From contig NZ_JAUSTI010000009.1 in assembly GCF_030812775.1 (NCBI RefSeq), positions 186,001-250,000 on the forward strand: 64,000 bases of DNA. The letters are read 5' to 3'. Every line of letters starts with the position of its first letter. Position 1 is the first letter of the stretch. This stretch comes from Paenibacillus tundrae. Lineage in GTDB: Bacteria; Bacillota; Bacilli; Paenibacillales; Paenibacillaceae. Of the stretch, positions 43,173-51,514 are shown piece by piece. The notes under the pieces are model-generated. The model was not told the origin of the DNA. It worked only from the letters and a program-made list of their open reading frames with translations, and searched no databases. The position numbers and the translations under genes are program-made.

Positions 43173-44192
43173 TCAAAAGTTATACTGATCTATGTGCTTA
43201 TCTCTGTTTTTAATTAAGATCTGCTCCAGCTGAATGTTACCCATGACTTGGCAAGCAGACATAACTCGATCATATTGACTCAAGCTCATATTTTGAACAG
43301 CCTGTTCCAGAAAGCCTTCGATCGGTTGCCATAAAGTAAGGCAATGGGGAGAATCAGCACCATAATAATACATAATATCAATACAGCTCTGAATAATATT
43401 ACGTCCCAATCCAACTCTATACCAACGATCTTCTTTTATAATGAGTGGAATAAGAGATTCCATCCACAAAATTGCTTCTTCAAACTGACCATCGGTGATG
43501 AGCTTTTCAGCCAAGTTAGATGCCTGGTAACAGTATTGATGATCATTTCCGGCATTTTTCTCAATTGCAGCAAGTTTTCTCATCACTTCGATCTCACCCT
43601 CAATGTGTTTCCGGTTTCGTTCAATATAGAGTAGCTCAGTCAGGTTTTCTGAATTCCAGCACGTCTGTTCCGCAATCCATAAATCGACAAATGTTGAATG
43701 ATACGTCATCTCGAGCAGATCTTCTGACAGGCGAATGCAATCCGAAAGGTCAGCAGTATCTATATGAAAAAGGTGTTGCTCTCCAATTCGATTAGGCTCA
43801 AATCCACAGATAGTATCGAAGTTGGCCTCTTTTGCTTGGGAAAATAGTTTCTGATCTTCATCTCGGTTGTACTGCTTCAGCAAGAAAACACAGTAATACA
43901 ATACTTCGCCTATACCCTGATAGCTGCTTGTCTGCCGATCTATGATTTCATTCATTAGTAGTCTTCTTACAATCGACTCATAATGCGGCGCATGCCGATC
44001 TTCCCGATGATAAATAGCCAGTAGTACTTTGAAGCGATTGGTATAATTCGCATCTCTTTTTCCATACGTAGCATCTTGCTTCTCCACATAGTCGACCTGT
44101 GAAAAATCACCTGTTTCACCCATTAAGTGATCCAACATCTCATGGTATGGAGCCATCATTTGAAGCAAAACCTGCTTATGATCTGTTTTCAT
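43173..44192 (-). CDS. Uncharacterised helical (TPR-like) protein
   Basis: This 339-residue soluble protein is almost entirely helical. Paired-helix spacing resembles tetratricopeptide repeats, especially in about 195-310 (YCYQASNLAEKLITDGQFEE, then AILWMESLIPLIIKEDRWYR). AAAGGTGAG precedes ATG. Its start overlaps the stop of the upstream gene by one base. It has no signal peptide. The family is not recognised. Confidence 0.7.
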   Translation of the reverse strand: MKTDHKQVLLQMMAPYHEMLDHLMGETGDFSQVDYVEKQDATYGKRDANYTNRFKVLLAIYHREDRHAPHYESIVRRLLMNEIIDRQTSSYQGIGEVLYYCVFLLKQYNRDEDQKLFSQAKEANFDTICGFEPNRIGEQHLFHIDTADLSDCIRLSEDLLEMTYHSTFVDLWIAEQTCWNSENLTELLYIERNRKHIEGEIEVMRKLAAIEKNAGNDHQYCYQASNLAEKLITDGQFEEAILWMESLIPLIIKEDRWYRVGLGRNIIQSCIDIMYYYGADSPHCLTLWQPIEGFLEQAVQNMSLSQYDRVMSACQVMGNIQLEQILIKNRDKHIDQYNF

Positions 44193-44557
44193 TATGTACT
44201 CACCTTTTTATGGAGTTTACAGTGTTGCTTCATAAATTCTTTCCATCGTTTCTTGGAAAAAGGCTGATAAAACAACTGCTCCAATGTCTCGAACTGTCCT
44301 TCATTCAGAGATAGAAATATCGCTTTTTTTGCAATTTTGGCACAGGGTTGAGATGTGCTTCTTGTACTCCCTATCTTATGTCTAACTGGGACATGGAATT
44401 GCATTAAATCGTGCAGACGATCCCATCCTTCCCAGCTTAATCGGCCTGTGCGCTTCCAATCAATCGCGTATAACACATAGTAGGGTTTATATTCACTTTG
44501 CCTCTCAGCAATGATCCATAAGGACGGGATGATCTTCTGCTGCTGACGTTTATTCAT
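44192..44557 (-). CDS. Uncharacterised basic protein upstream of the TPR-like gene
   Basis: This protein of about 121 residues starts at ATG (44557 downward), with AAAGGAG about 11 bases upstream. It is basic and Trp-rich (SLWIIAERQSEYKPYYVLYA, then DWKRTGRLSWEGWDRLHDLM). No signal or membrane helix is seen. Its stop overlaps the start of the helical protein (TAATG), so the two are translated as a pair. No family is recognised. Confidence 0.6.
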   Translation of the reverse strand: MNKRQQQKIIPSLWIIAERQSEYKPYYVLYAIDWKRTGRLSWEGWDRLHDLMQFHVPVRHKIGSTRSTSQPCAKIAKKAIFLSLNEGQFETLEQLFYQPFSKKRWKEFMKQHCKLHKKVST

Positions 44558-44741
44558 GATAGGATCAACTCCTTTGTGCAAACTCATTGTTTCAATATAA
44601 GGGGTCTCTGGAGATGAAACAAGTGAGATAGAGTATGTTCTCTGGATATGAAAAATGAAATTTAGGTTGCGATGATCTACACCAGAAAAGTGAAGGAAAT
44701 CCTCTTGATTTACAGGTCATCGTTGTTTAAAATGAAGGTGT

Positions 44742-44787
44742 AAAAATAATTTTCTTAAATCAATAAAATAATATAAAAATAATTTTC
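44742..44787 (+). promoter_or_regulatory. Duplicated AT-rich dyads before the RpiR-family gene
   Basis: AAAAATAATTTTC occurs at 44742-44754 and again at 44775-44787, 33 bp apart or three helical turns. Each contains the dyad AAAAT-A-ATTTT. The second copy ends 4 bp before the ribosome binding site, which suits autoregulation by the encoded protein. Confidence 0.5.
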
Positions 44788-44800
44788 ATGAGGAGAGCTT

Positions 44801-45664
44801 ATGGCAGCCATATTACATGCCTTGCAGCAAGAGTTGGAAGACCTGCCTGCACAAGAGCGGCGGATTGCAGAAGTCATATTAAGTTCACCTTCAGACATTC
44901 CAGGCTGGACGATTAACCATCTTGCACAGCAAAGCGGGACGAGCCCAGCGACGGTAACTCGTTTTTGCAAATCCTTTCATTTCAAAGGCTTTCCAGATTT
45001 CAAAATGAAACTAGCCGCCGAATTGTCGCATCCAACAGGAGAAACGGCATATCAGGATATTGTGGCAGGCAACTCATTGTCCAAAATAGTTGAGGCTATT
45101 GAAGCGAATCATCTAGCTTCCATTGCAGATACGACCCGATTGTTGGATCTGGAGCGGGTGGGCAAAGCTATTGAGCTATTGTGCGCTGCACGTCGAATTG
45201 ATCTCTACGGTGTTGCTACATCATCCATTGTGACCCAGGATTTCTATCAGAAACTGATTCGGATCGGGAAGAGCTGTACCGCCTTCTCAGATTCCCATAT
45301 GCAGATCACCTCCGCCTCTTCGTTAGGAGAGGGAGATGTCGCAGTAGCTGTATCGTATTCGGGCGAAACCCCAGAGACGATTGATGCACTGCATTGTGCC
45401 AAACAGGCCGGAGCCGCAACGATTTCGTTGACGTCCTACAGTAATAATAAACTGGCTACGGTGTCCGATATTCCGCTGTTTACTTCTTCACTCGAAAAGG
45501 GGATGCGAAGAGGCGATATGGCTTCACGAATTGCCTTATTACATGTCATCGACATTTTGTTCACAGGCATGGTGAGTTCCGATTTTGACCAATTTATTCC
45601 GAAACTTGAGCAATCGTATCACAGTGTACAGTCCTATCGGGTTCATAACAACGGAGGTGCTTAA
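44801..45664 (+). CDS. MurR/RpiR-family transcriptional regulator
   Basis: This 287-residue regulator has an N-terminal RpiR helix-turn-helix (about 15-75; NHLAQQSGTSPATVTRFCKS, HFKGFPDFKMKLA) and a C-terminal SIS sugar-phosphate-binding domain (about 120-260; VAVAVSYSGETPETIDALHC). AGGAGAG precedes the ATG. nagB starts 5 bp downstream. It probably senses an amino-sugar phosphate such as GlcNAc-6-P or GlcN-6-P and controls nagB and perhaps nagA. Confidence 0.92.
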   Translation: MAAILHALQQELEDLPAQERRIAEVILSSPSDIPGWTINHLAQQSGTSPATVTRFCKSFHFKGFPDFKMKLAAELSHPTGETAYQDIVAGNSLSKIVEAIEANHLASIADTTRLLDLERVGKAIELLCAARRIDLYGVATSSIVTQDFYQKLIRIGKSCTAFSDSHMQITSASSLGEGDVAVAVSYSGETPETIDALHCAKQAGAATISLTSYSNNKLATVSDIPLFTSSLEKGMRRGDMASRIALLHVIDILFTGMVSSDFDQFIPKLEQSYHSVQSYRVHNNGGA

Positions 45665-45668
45665 CGAG

Positions 45669-46397
45669 ATGAACATACGTATTTTTGAACATGAAGAAGA
45701 TTTAAACGTTACAGGTGCCGGGATTATTACGAGTCTGCTACAGACGAAACCACGAGCTGTGTTAGGGCTTGCAACAGGCAGTTCTCCAGTGGGGATTTAT
45801 AAACAGCTAATAGCGATGGTGCAAAAAGATCTGGTTAGCTTCGCACAGGCATCCTCCTTCAATCTCGATGAATATGTAGGTTTACCCGCTGAGCATAGCG
45901 AAAGTTATCGCAGCTTCATGAATGAACAGCTGTTCCATCATATCGATATTGATCTGGATAAGACGTATATCCCCGATGGTAACGCGCCGGATTTAGCTCA
46001 GGAGTGCGAAGCCTATGAACAACGACTTGAGGATCGTGGTCCAGTTGATCTGCAAATTCTCGGCATCGGACATAATGGTCATATTGGATTCAATGAGCCT
46101 GGCACAGAGCTGACGGGTCGTACACATGTTGTGGCGTTGAAGGAAGAGACGAGAAAAGCGAATGCTCGCTTTTTTGACAGCCTAGATCAGGTTCCAACGC
46201 AGGCGATTACCATGGGAGTTGGTACGATACTGAAAGCCAAACAGATTCTGCTGATTGCTCGCGGTGAGGAGAAAGCTGAGATTATTCGACAGGCATTTAT
46301 GGGGCCAATTACTACTGAGTGCCCAGCCTCGCTACTGCAATGTCACCCCAATGTGGTTGTGCTGTTAGATCGCGCTGCAGGTAGATGGGTGAAATGA
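45669..46397 (+). CDS. nagB: Glucosamine-6-phosphate deaminase NagB
   Basis: This 242-residue enzyme converts glucosamine-6-phosphate to fructose-6-phosphate and ammonia. The signatures LGLATGSSPVGIYKQLI, FNLDEYVGLPAEHSESYRSF and ILGIGHNGHIGFNEPG carry the catalytic Asp and His residues. ATG 45669 follows GGAGGTG. In-frame codons further upstream overlap the regulator gene and are not homologous sequence. It is co-transcribed with the regulator. Confidence 0.95.
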   Translation: MNIRIFEHEEDLNVTGAGIITSLLQTKPRAVLGLATGSSPVGIYKQLIAMVQKDLVSFAQASSFNLDEYVGLPAEHSESYRSFMNEQLFHHIDIDLDKTYIPDGNAPDLAQECEAYEQRLEDRGPVDLQILGIGHNGHIGFNEPGTELTGRTHVVALKEETRKANARFFDSLDQVPTQAITMGVGTILKAKQILLIARGEEKAEIIRQAFMGPITTECPASLLQCHPNVVVLLDRAAGRWVK

Positions 46398-46543
46398 TAG
46401 GAAATTTAGCAAGAATAAATATAGAAGATTCAGATGGATCGTTAAAGTTAATATCTACTTATCAAATTAAAGCAGTTTAATGAATTATAAATTTGATCCT
46501 GATAACATTTAAACATCATAGGTTCGGTTAGGAGGTTGGTTGA

Positions 46544-47761
46544 ATGAGTACAGGCGATATACAAGAGCTTAAGGCTAGAGATACGGTATCCATTTTACGG
46601 GGGAAGCTTGTTCTTTCAGATCGTATGATAGACGATGGGATTTTGGCTTGGCGTGATGGGAAAATAGTATATGCAGGCTCGCCCGAAGGGCTGCCTGATT
46701 CAATTCGACGACAAGGATTATTTTTGCCTGTGCCTGAACATGGCATGATTGTGCCTGGATTTATCGATATCCATGTGCATGGCGGCAATGGTGATGACTT
46801 TATGGATGCTAGTCCAGAGGTGTTGGATACAATCACTGCATTCCATTGCACGCAAGGAACAACCGCGATGCTGGCAACTTCGATGACCGCACCAAAGGAT
46901 AGATTGGATCAGGTGCTGTATGAGGTTCATACCTATCGATCCCAAACGATGCCTTTTGCACAACTCGAGGGTGTGCATCTAGAAGGGCCATTTTTCAGCC
47001 CTAAATGGCCTGGAGCGCAAAATCCAGAGCATATTGTAATGCCTAATGTATCGTGGCTAGAAGAATGGGAGCAACAATATCCTGGATTGATCCGGCAGGT
47101 TACATTGGCGCCAGAGCGTGAAGGTGCGTTAGAGCTAATTGCATGGCTGCGAAGTCAACGAATCACGGCTGCACTAGGGCATACAGATGCTAGTTATGAT
47201 GAGGTACAACGTGCGGTAGAGGCGGGGTTGCATCATGCCGTACATACATTCAACGCTATGACGCCACTGCATCATCGGCTTCCCGGGGCTACTGGAGCCG
47301 TGCTCAGCGATCCACGCATTAGTGCAGAGGTCATTGCAGATGGAATTCATGTGCATCCAGCAGCCATTTCCATTGTGGCACAACTGAAACAACCCATAGA
47401 TCAACTGGTGTTGATTACAGATGCCATGTCTGCTGCAGGTCTAGATGATGGTGAATACAAAATTGGTGATCTTCCGGTTATTGTTGAGCATGGTGTGGCA
47501 CGCCTGAAGGATGGTGGCGCACTGGCGGGCAGCACGCTAACGATGGTGCGTGGCTTCCGTTATCTCGTGCAGGAGGTTGGCTTAAGTGTTACGGCTGCTT
47601 CACGAGCAGCCAGTCTGACGCCGGCTCGTCTGCTGGGTATTGATCACCGGACAGGCTCCTTCGCTCAGGGCAAGCAGGCAGATATCGTTTTGCTCAATGA
47701 AGAATTAGATATCGCAGGTGTTTGGGTGAAGGGACAGGAAATCGTCAAACCACTTGCCTGA
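46544..47761 (+). CDS. nagA: N-acetylglucosamine-6-phosphate deacetylase NagA
   Basis: This 405-residue amidohydrolase has metal-binding PGFIDIHVHGGNGDDFMDAS (about 67-87), EGVHLEGPFFSPKWPGAQNP, LGHTDASYDEVQRAV, HTFNAMTPLHHRLPGA and VLITDAMSAAG. It deacetylates GlcNAc-6-P to feed nagB. TTAGGAGG precedes the ATG. The 146-bp gap after nagB shows no clear terminator, so both may share a transcript. The order regulator-nagB-nagA differs from the nagA-nagB-nagR(GntR) order in B. subtilis. Confidence 0.95.
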   Translation: MSTGDIQELKARDTVSILRGKLVLSDRMIDDGILAWRDGKIVYAGSPEGLPDSIRRQGLFLPVPEHGMIVPGFIDIHVHGGNGDDFMDASPEVLDTITAFHCTQGTTAMLATSMTAPKDRLDQVLYEVHTYRSQTMPFAQLEGVHLEGPFFSPKWPGAQNPEHIVMPNVSWLEEWEQQYPGLIRQVTLAPEREGALELIAWLRSQRITAALGHTDASYDEVQRAVEAGLHHAVHTFNAMTPLHHRLPGATGAVLSDPRISAEVIADGIHVHPAAISIVAQLKQPIDQLVLITDAMSAAGLDDGEYKIGDLPVIVEHGVARLKDGGALAGSTLTMVRGFRYLVQEVGLSVTAASRAASLTPARLLGIDHRTGSFAQGKQADIVLLNEELDIAGVWVKGQEIVKPLA

Positions 47762-47905
47762 ATCATTACGGGGTTTCCACGAGTCATACAACGTAGCCAC
47801 TCTGGAGATATACTACCGGAGAGGCACCGGACTGGATTATATGATAAAATAGATCTCAAAATAAGATGGGATCTACGGATTACGCATCACGTGGAGGCGT
47901 GATAT

Positions 47906-48277
47906 ATGGAACGCAATGCTATGCCTGAGCATGATCCTTTTATGACAGTGCTGGCAGAGAAGCTGCACATTCACGGATATTATGCTTTCTATGGCGAGCA
48001 TTACAATGAGACCGATATGGAGCAATATCGTAAACAACTATTTACATCGTTCAGCAATATCGTATGGGTAGAGCTAGATGCGCGCAAAAAGTATATGATT
48101 GTGGATCATCGTGGACGCAACACGGTCATGAAATTGATTGAAGGTATGCTCAATACCCGGAGAACACTCAAGGCCAATCAAGCGATGGCAGGTACAGATA
48201 CCTCAAAAGTACAGCAGGATATTACACACTTATCTCGGCTGGTACACATGTTGAAGTTCACCACGTTCCGCACATAG
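47906..48277 (+). CDS. Uncharacterised 123-residue protein
   Basis: The ATG follows a GTGGAGGCGTG region. The protein is soluble, mixed alpha/beta, with a segment NIVWVELDARKKYMIVDHRG (about 50-70) and a helical C-terminal half ending in HLSRLVHMLKFTTFRT. No family is recognised. It ends near the bidirectional terminator at 48433. Confidence 0.65.
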   Translation: MERNAMPEHDPFMTVLAEKLHIHGYYAFYGEHYNETDMEQYRKQLFTSFSNIVWVELDARKKYMIVDHRGRNTVMKLIEGMLNTRRTLKANQAMAGTDTSKVQQDITHLSRLVHMLKFTTFRT

Positions 48278-48432
48278 GGCAAACCGTGTGTAACCTCACG
48301 AAATGACATATCGTTGGAGAAACTGAGATGTTGAAGGATTCTATTCACGTTAATGCATAGGCGTTCAGACCTTCAATTTAATTCTTAATGACAACAGAGT
48401 TACTATATGCTCATTTAATGCTCGTTCTTACC

Positions 48433-48470
48433 AAAAGGAGTGCTGTCAAATTCATGACGGCACTCCTTTT
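48433..48470. terminator. Bidirectional terminator between convergent genes
   Basis: AAAAGGAGTGCTGTCA pairs with TGACGGCACTCCTTTT around a 6-nt loop. A and T runs on either side allow use by both flanking genes. Confidence 0.85.
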
Positions 48471-48484
48471 AATGTTGTGTATTT

Positions 48485-50065
48485 TTATCGGAATGAGGTC
48501 ACGAAACTACTGAACAATGTGCGGACATCATACTGATACTGATGAATAGGTTCAATCGGTCGATTTACTCCGAGTAGGGTGTACACAGCAATCCGTGCCG
48601 CCCGAACCGAATATTCTTCCGTGAACACCACGTCATCAGGAATCTCGCAGAATTGACTGATAAAGGCAAGATTGGTGGAGCCGTCAGGAACGACCTTTGG
48701 TCGATCACTGTTCAATCTGGGCATAAATTGCGCTGTAATGTAAGGCATCATACATGGGATACAGTTAGCAGTAGCCATAATGGCTTCTTGATGTTCCTGA
48801 AAATGAAGATGGCCGATGAGTTCCTGCATAATCTCTTCTCCCGTACAATCACACATGCGTTTGTTCACGTAGTCACCTACGTTATCGGGATATAAGCCGT
48901 AACCCCAGAATACGTTGACATGCTCCGGCTGCCCACGGAAGTGTGGCTGGAAGGCGAGCACGACGGACATAAACCAACTGGAATCTTTGAAGGTGACCAA
49001 CGCGCCGGTACCTGCACGATTGCGCGTAAATTTCTCCATCAGATCGAAGAACACCGAATCTTGAAAGGTGACGGTAAACGATTCCCATTTGGACTCATCC
49101 ACATGATCGTTAAAAGAAGAAGGGTTGCCTAGCAAAGGTTTCTTGGCGGCAATGTTCTCCCATAGCTTCCAAGAGCTACCCTTGCCGTTCAGTTTCGGAG
49201 CAGAAGACATGGAACCAATATCCGCTCCCTCGGTCATCGAACCGTTGGTGACAATGACCAGATCACCTTCATGAATGTCGATGAAATCTTTGTTACCATT
49301 CCGGCGTACATGCATCCGTTCCACTGTAATACCATCGCCTTCTTTGAAATCCAGATCGGTGACGGTGCATTTCAGGGTGAAATCTACGCCGAATGGTTCA
49401 AGGTGTTTTTGCAGAGGTAAGATGATGGAATCATATTGATTGTATGGAGTGCGTGTAACACCTTCGAGCGTTTGAATTCTAGGGAATTCGTGAAAGAAGC
49501 GGAGCATATATCGCTTGAATTCTACAGCACTGTGCCAAGGCTGGAACGCAAAGGTGGTAGCCCACATATACCAGAAGTTCGTTTGGAAAAAGTGAGGGCC
49601 AAACCAATCACTGATCCGTAATTTACCTAGTGTATCTTCAGGTGTGATAATCAGCTTGCCCATCGCCAGCCTGTCGGCCATATCAAAGCCCATGGAGAGC
49701 ACATCTTCAACCTCGCCGTCACGGTTAATGAGCCGAGCGTTGGAGTGGGTGGGGTTAGCATTATCAAACTCGGTAATCTCTTGTCTGACCGACAAACCAG
49801 GACGATCGATAGAGGGAATGGAAGATAGTAGCTCCCAGAGATTTTCATAAGCCTCGTCGTTGAGCATTCGTCCACCGCGGATGATATATCCTTGATCGGG
49901 GTTACCAGCGCCGTCGTTACTTCCACCCAGAATGTTCATCTCTTCGATAATGTGAATGTGCTCTCCGGGGAAGTCGCAATCTCGGACAAGATAAGCTGCC
50001 CCTGCTAATGAGGCAATGCCGCCGCCTACAAAATAGACCTGTTTATTACCGTATTCGTTCTTCAC
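48485..50065 (-). CDS. Oleate hydratase family flavoprotein, GGRM variant
   Basis: This FAD-dependent fatty-acid hydratase family (myosin-cross-reactive antigen) protein has 526 residues. Visible segments are VYFVGGGIASLAGAAYLVRD (FAD binding), HIIEEMNILGGSNDGAG, GYIIRGGRMLNDEAYENLWE, FWYMWATTFAFQPWHSAVEF and RYMLRFFHEFP. The GTG read from 50065 is chosen, with GGAGG 9 bases upstream. In most family members RGGRE carries the catalytic Glu. Here the residue is Met, as reported for the Rhodococcus erythropolis enzyme. Its product may therefore differ. A TetR gene lies upstream on the same strand. Confidence 0.9.
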   Translation of the reverse strand: MKNEYGNKQVYFVGGGIASLAGAAYLVRDCDFPGEHIHIIEEMNILGGSNDGAGNPDQGYIIRGGRMLNDEAYENLWELLSSIPSIDRPGLSVRQEITEFDNANPTHSNARLINRDGEVEDVLSMGFDMADRLAMGKLIITPEDTLGKLRISDWFGPHFFQTNFWYMWATTFAFQPWHSAVEFKRYMLRFFHEFPRIQTLEGVTRTPYNQYDSIILPLQKHLEPFGVDFTLKCTVTDLDFKEGDGITVERMHVRRNGNKDFIDIHEGDLVIVTNGSMTEGADIGSMSSAPKLNGKGSSWKLWENIAAKKPLLGNPSSFNDHVDESKWESFTVTFQDSVFFDLMEKFTRNRAGTGALVTFKDSSWFMSVVLAFQPHFRGQPEHVNVFWGYGLYPDNVGDYVNKRMCDCTGEEIMQELIGHLHFQEHQEAIMATANCIPCMMPYITAQFMPRLNSDRPKVVPDGSTNLAFISQFCEIPDDVVFTEEYSVRAARIAVYTLLGVNRPIEPIHQYQYDVRTLFSSFVTSFR

Positions 50066-50263
50066 AATGATTCGCCTCCATAAGGGTTCTGTAATCACAT
50101 TCTTAATGTAAACTTTGCAGGTGAAGTAAGGTATGGTCAAAAGAATGGGAGTGTCTACTTTTTAGTCACTTTGGGGAAATTGTCTAAATTTTGAGTTACG
50201 CGATGCCATCATACATACAAGTGAGTTGAAAATAAGATATATAAGTAAGTGAGCGATAGACGA

Positions 50264-50300
50264 AATAAGCTGCGCATCCTTAGGTGGATGGCAGCTTATT
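50264..50300 (-). terminator. Hairpin at the end of the TetR gene
   Basis: AATAAGCTGC-CATCC pairs with GGATG-CGCAGCTTATT on the minus strand. The TetR stop codon lies in the loop, so the hairpin overlaps coding sequence. The T tail is weak. Confidence 0.6.
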
Positions 50301-50855
50301 CTCATATCTGTGTAATGCTCGTACCACGTTGCCTTCGATCAGCTCACTAAGCTTTTCAATGATCTGTTTTGGCGGCTCTGACATGTTGCCTCTCATCCAC
50401 TGAATGATCAGCCCAGTAAACGCCAAGGTGTAGAAGTTAGTAACAAATTCCTTGTCTTCACTTCGCACCTGGATCCCGCAAGCGAGTTCATTCACAACGC
50501 CCATGATCAGATCATGCGTTACCTCATAGAGATATCCATCGAGGTGGGTGCGTCCAAGAGAATCCAGAGTATTGAAGCAGAACGCTTTATTATTTTCGAT
50601 GTAACAAAAGATTTTATAGAATCCATCCGTCCATGTGCTGTAGCTTCGATACGCCGTTAGACTCTCCACCGCTTCGGTCTTATAGATCCACTCAAGCAGC
50701 GCATAAATATCCTGAAAATGATAATAAAAGGTTTGCCGGTTCACACCACAATCGTCAACCAGATGTTTGACTGTAATCTTGTTCAGCGGTATATGCTCCA
50801 TCAGTGATTTAAGCGAGCGAGCCAGCGCTTTTTTGGTTAGGTGAGAAGCAGACAT
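50280..50855 (-). CDS. TetR/AcrR-family regulator (DhaS-like)
   Basis: This 191-residue regulator has an N-terminal TetR HTH (about 10-55; NKITVKHLVDDCGVNRQTFY then YHF) and a helical ligand domain of the DhaS/YfiR-like C-terminal type (FTGLIIQWMRGNMSEPPKQI). It sits just upstream of the oleate-hydratase-family gene on the same strand, and probably senses a fatty acid or lipid. An odd T-depleted tract with G4-capable repeats covers its upstream region. Confidence 0.88.
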   Translation of the reverse strand: MSASHLTKKALARSLKSLMEHIPLNKITVKHLVDDCGVNRQTFYYHFQDIYALLEWIYKTEAVESLTAYRSYSTWTDGFYKIFCYIENNKAFCFNTLDSLGRTHLDGYLYEVTHDLIMGVVNELACGIQVRSEDKEFVTNFYTLAFTGLIIQWMRGNMSEPPKQIIEKLSELIEGNVVRALHRYENKLPST

Positions 50856-50899
50856 ATCATTTCACCTCTTCGTAAGGATTAGTTTCATTATCAGTCAAA

Positions 50900-51240
50900 C
50901 ATGCAGCAGACTCCATGACCAAAAACACAAAAAAAGCAAAACATAAATCAAAAGGAGGTACAAAGCAGGCACGAGAAAGGAACAGAATCCAAAAACCAAA
51001 ACTAAGATCCAAACAAGATCAGGAACAAGGAAACAGAACCCATAAGCAGAATTCAAGAATTAAAACCGATAAGAATAAAACAAAAAAATTAAAAGAAAAT
51101 AAATCCCAGCTCCCAACCCTCTAAAACCAAAAAAAATAACTCTAAAACCCGAAACCCGAAACCCGAAACCCCAAACCCCAAACCCCAAACCCCAAACCCC
51201 AAACCCCAAAACTAAAAACAAAAAATACTTCAGATCAAAA
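50900..51240. other. T-depleted, A-rich low-complexity tract
   Basis: About 340 bp of plus strand are dominated by A with some C and G and almost no T. A 69-codon Lys/Gln/Asn-rich frame (50915-51124) runs through it but looks like composition, not a gene. It has no ribosome binding site, and its residues simply reflect A-rich codons. The tract ends in the heptad array at 51145-51207. Confidence 0.7.
51145..51207. repeat. Nine heptad repeats, AAACCCG x3 then AAACCCC x6
   Basis: The repeats are perfect and contiguous: three AAACCCG units from 51145 to 51165 and six AAACCCC units from 51166 to 51207. The minus strand reads as GGGGTTT repeats with several G4 runs, so it can form G-quadruplexes. 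It lies between the peptidase terminator and the TetR gene. Confidence 0.95.
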
Positions 51241-51270
51241 AAGCAAACGACCCGAAGGCCGTTTGCTTAT
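51232..51270 (-). terminator. Terminator of the M20 dipeptidase gene
   Basis: On the minus strand AAGCAAACGGCC pairs with GGGTCGTTTGCTT around a TTC loop, followed by TTTT. Confidence 0.85.
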
Positions 51271-51385
51271 AATTCCTTTACCCTACTCCACTAAAAGGTG
51301 GGGCTCTTATCTTAAAATCAGTTCATTGGTGCAGCAACGTAGTGGAGGGGACGAAATCGATTCTGGAGAAGCGGAGCGTTCGCCT

Positions 51386-51439
51386 TTATCCCCGTGATTT
51401 CTCCCTTTAGAAAAGGGAATTGAAGAAATCTGGGGATAA
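51386..51439. repeat. 54-bp imperfect palindrome
   Basis: TTATCCCC...GATTTCT...CCCTTT on the left is mirrored by AAAGGG...AGAAATC...GGGGATAA on the right. The transcript would form a long, nearly perfect hairpin downstream of the dipeptidase gene. It has no T tail. It may be a REP/MITE-like intergenic element. Confidence 0.7.
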
Positions 51440-51514
51440 CAGCGATCGTAAGAACGATTCGTCACCGGAACGTCTACGATGCACGCCCTCAGTGATCTGC
51501 TTTTAACTAACGAG

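Noticed and set aside
50915..51124. 69-codon Lys/Gln/Asn-rich reading frame
   Set aside because: Its residues mirror A-rich composition, no ribosome binding site precedes the ATG, and it lies in a low-complexity tract.
51145..51207. CRISPR or integron-type repeats
   Set aside because: Seven-base head-to-tail units with no spacers.
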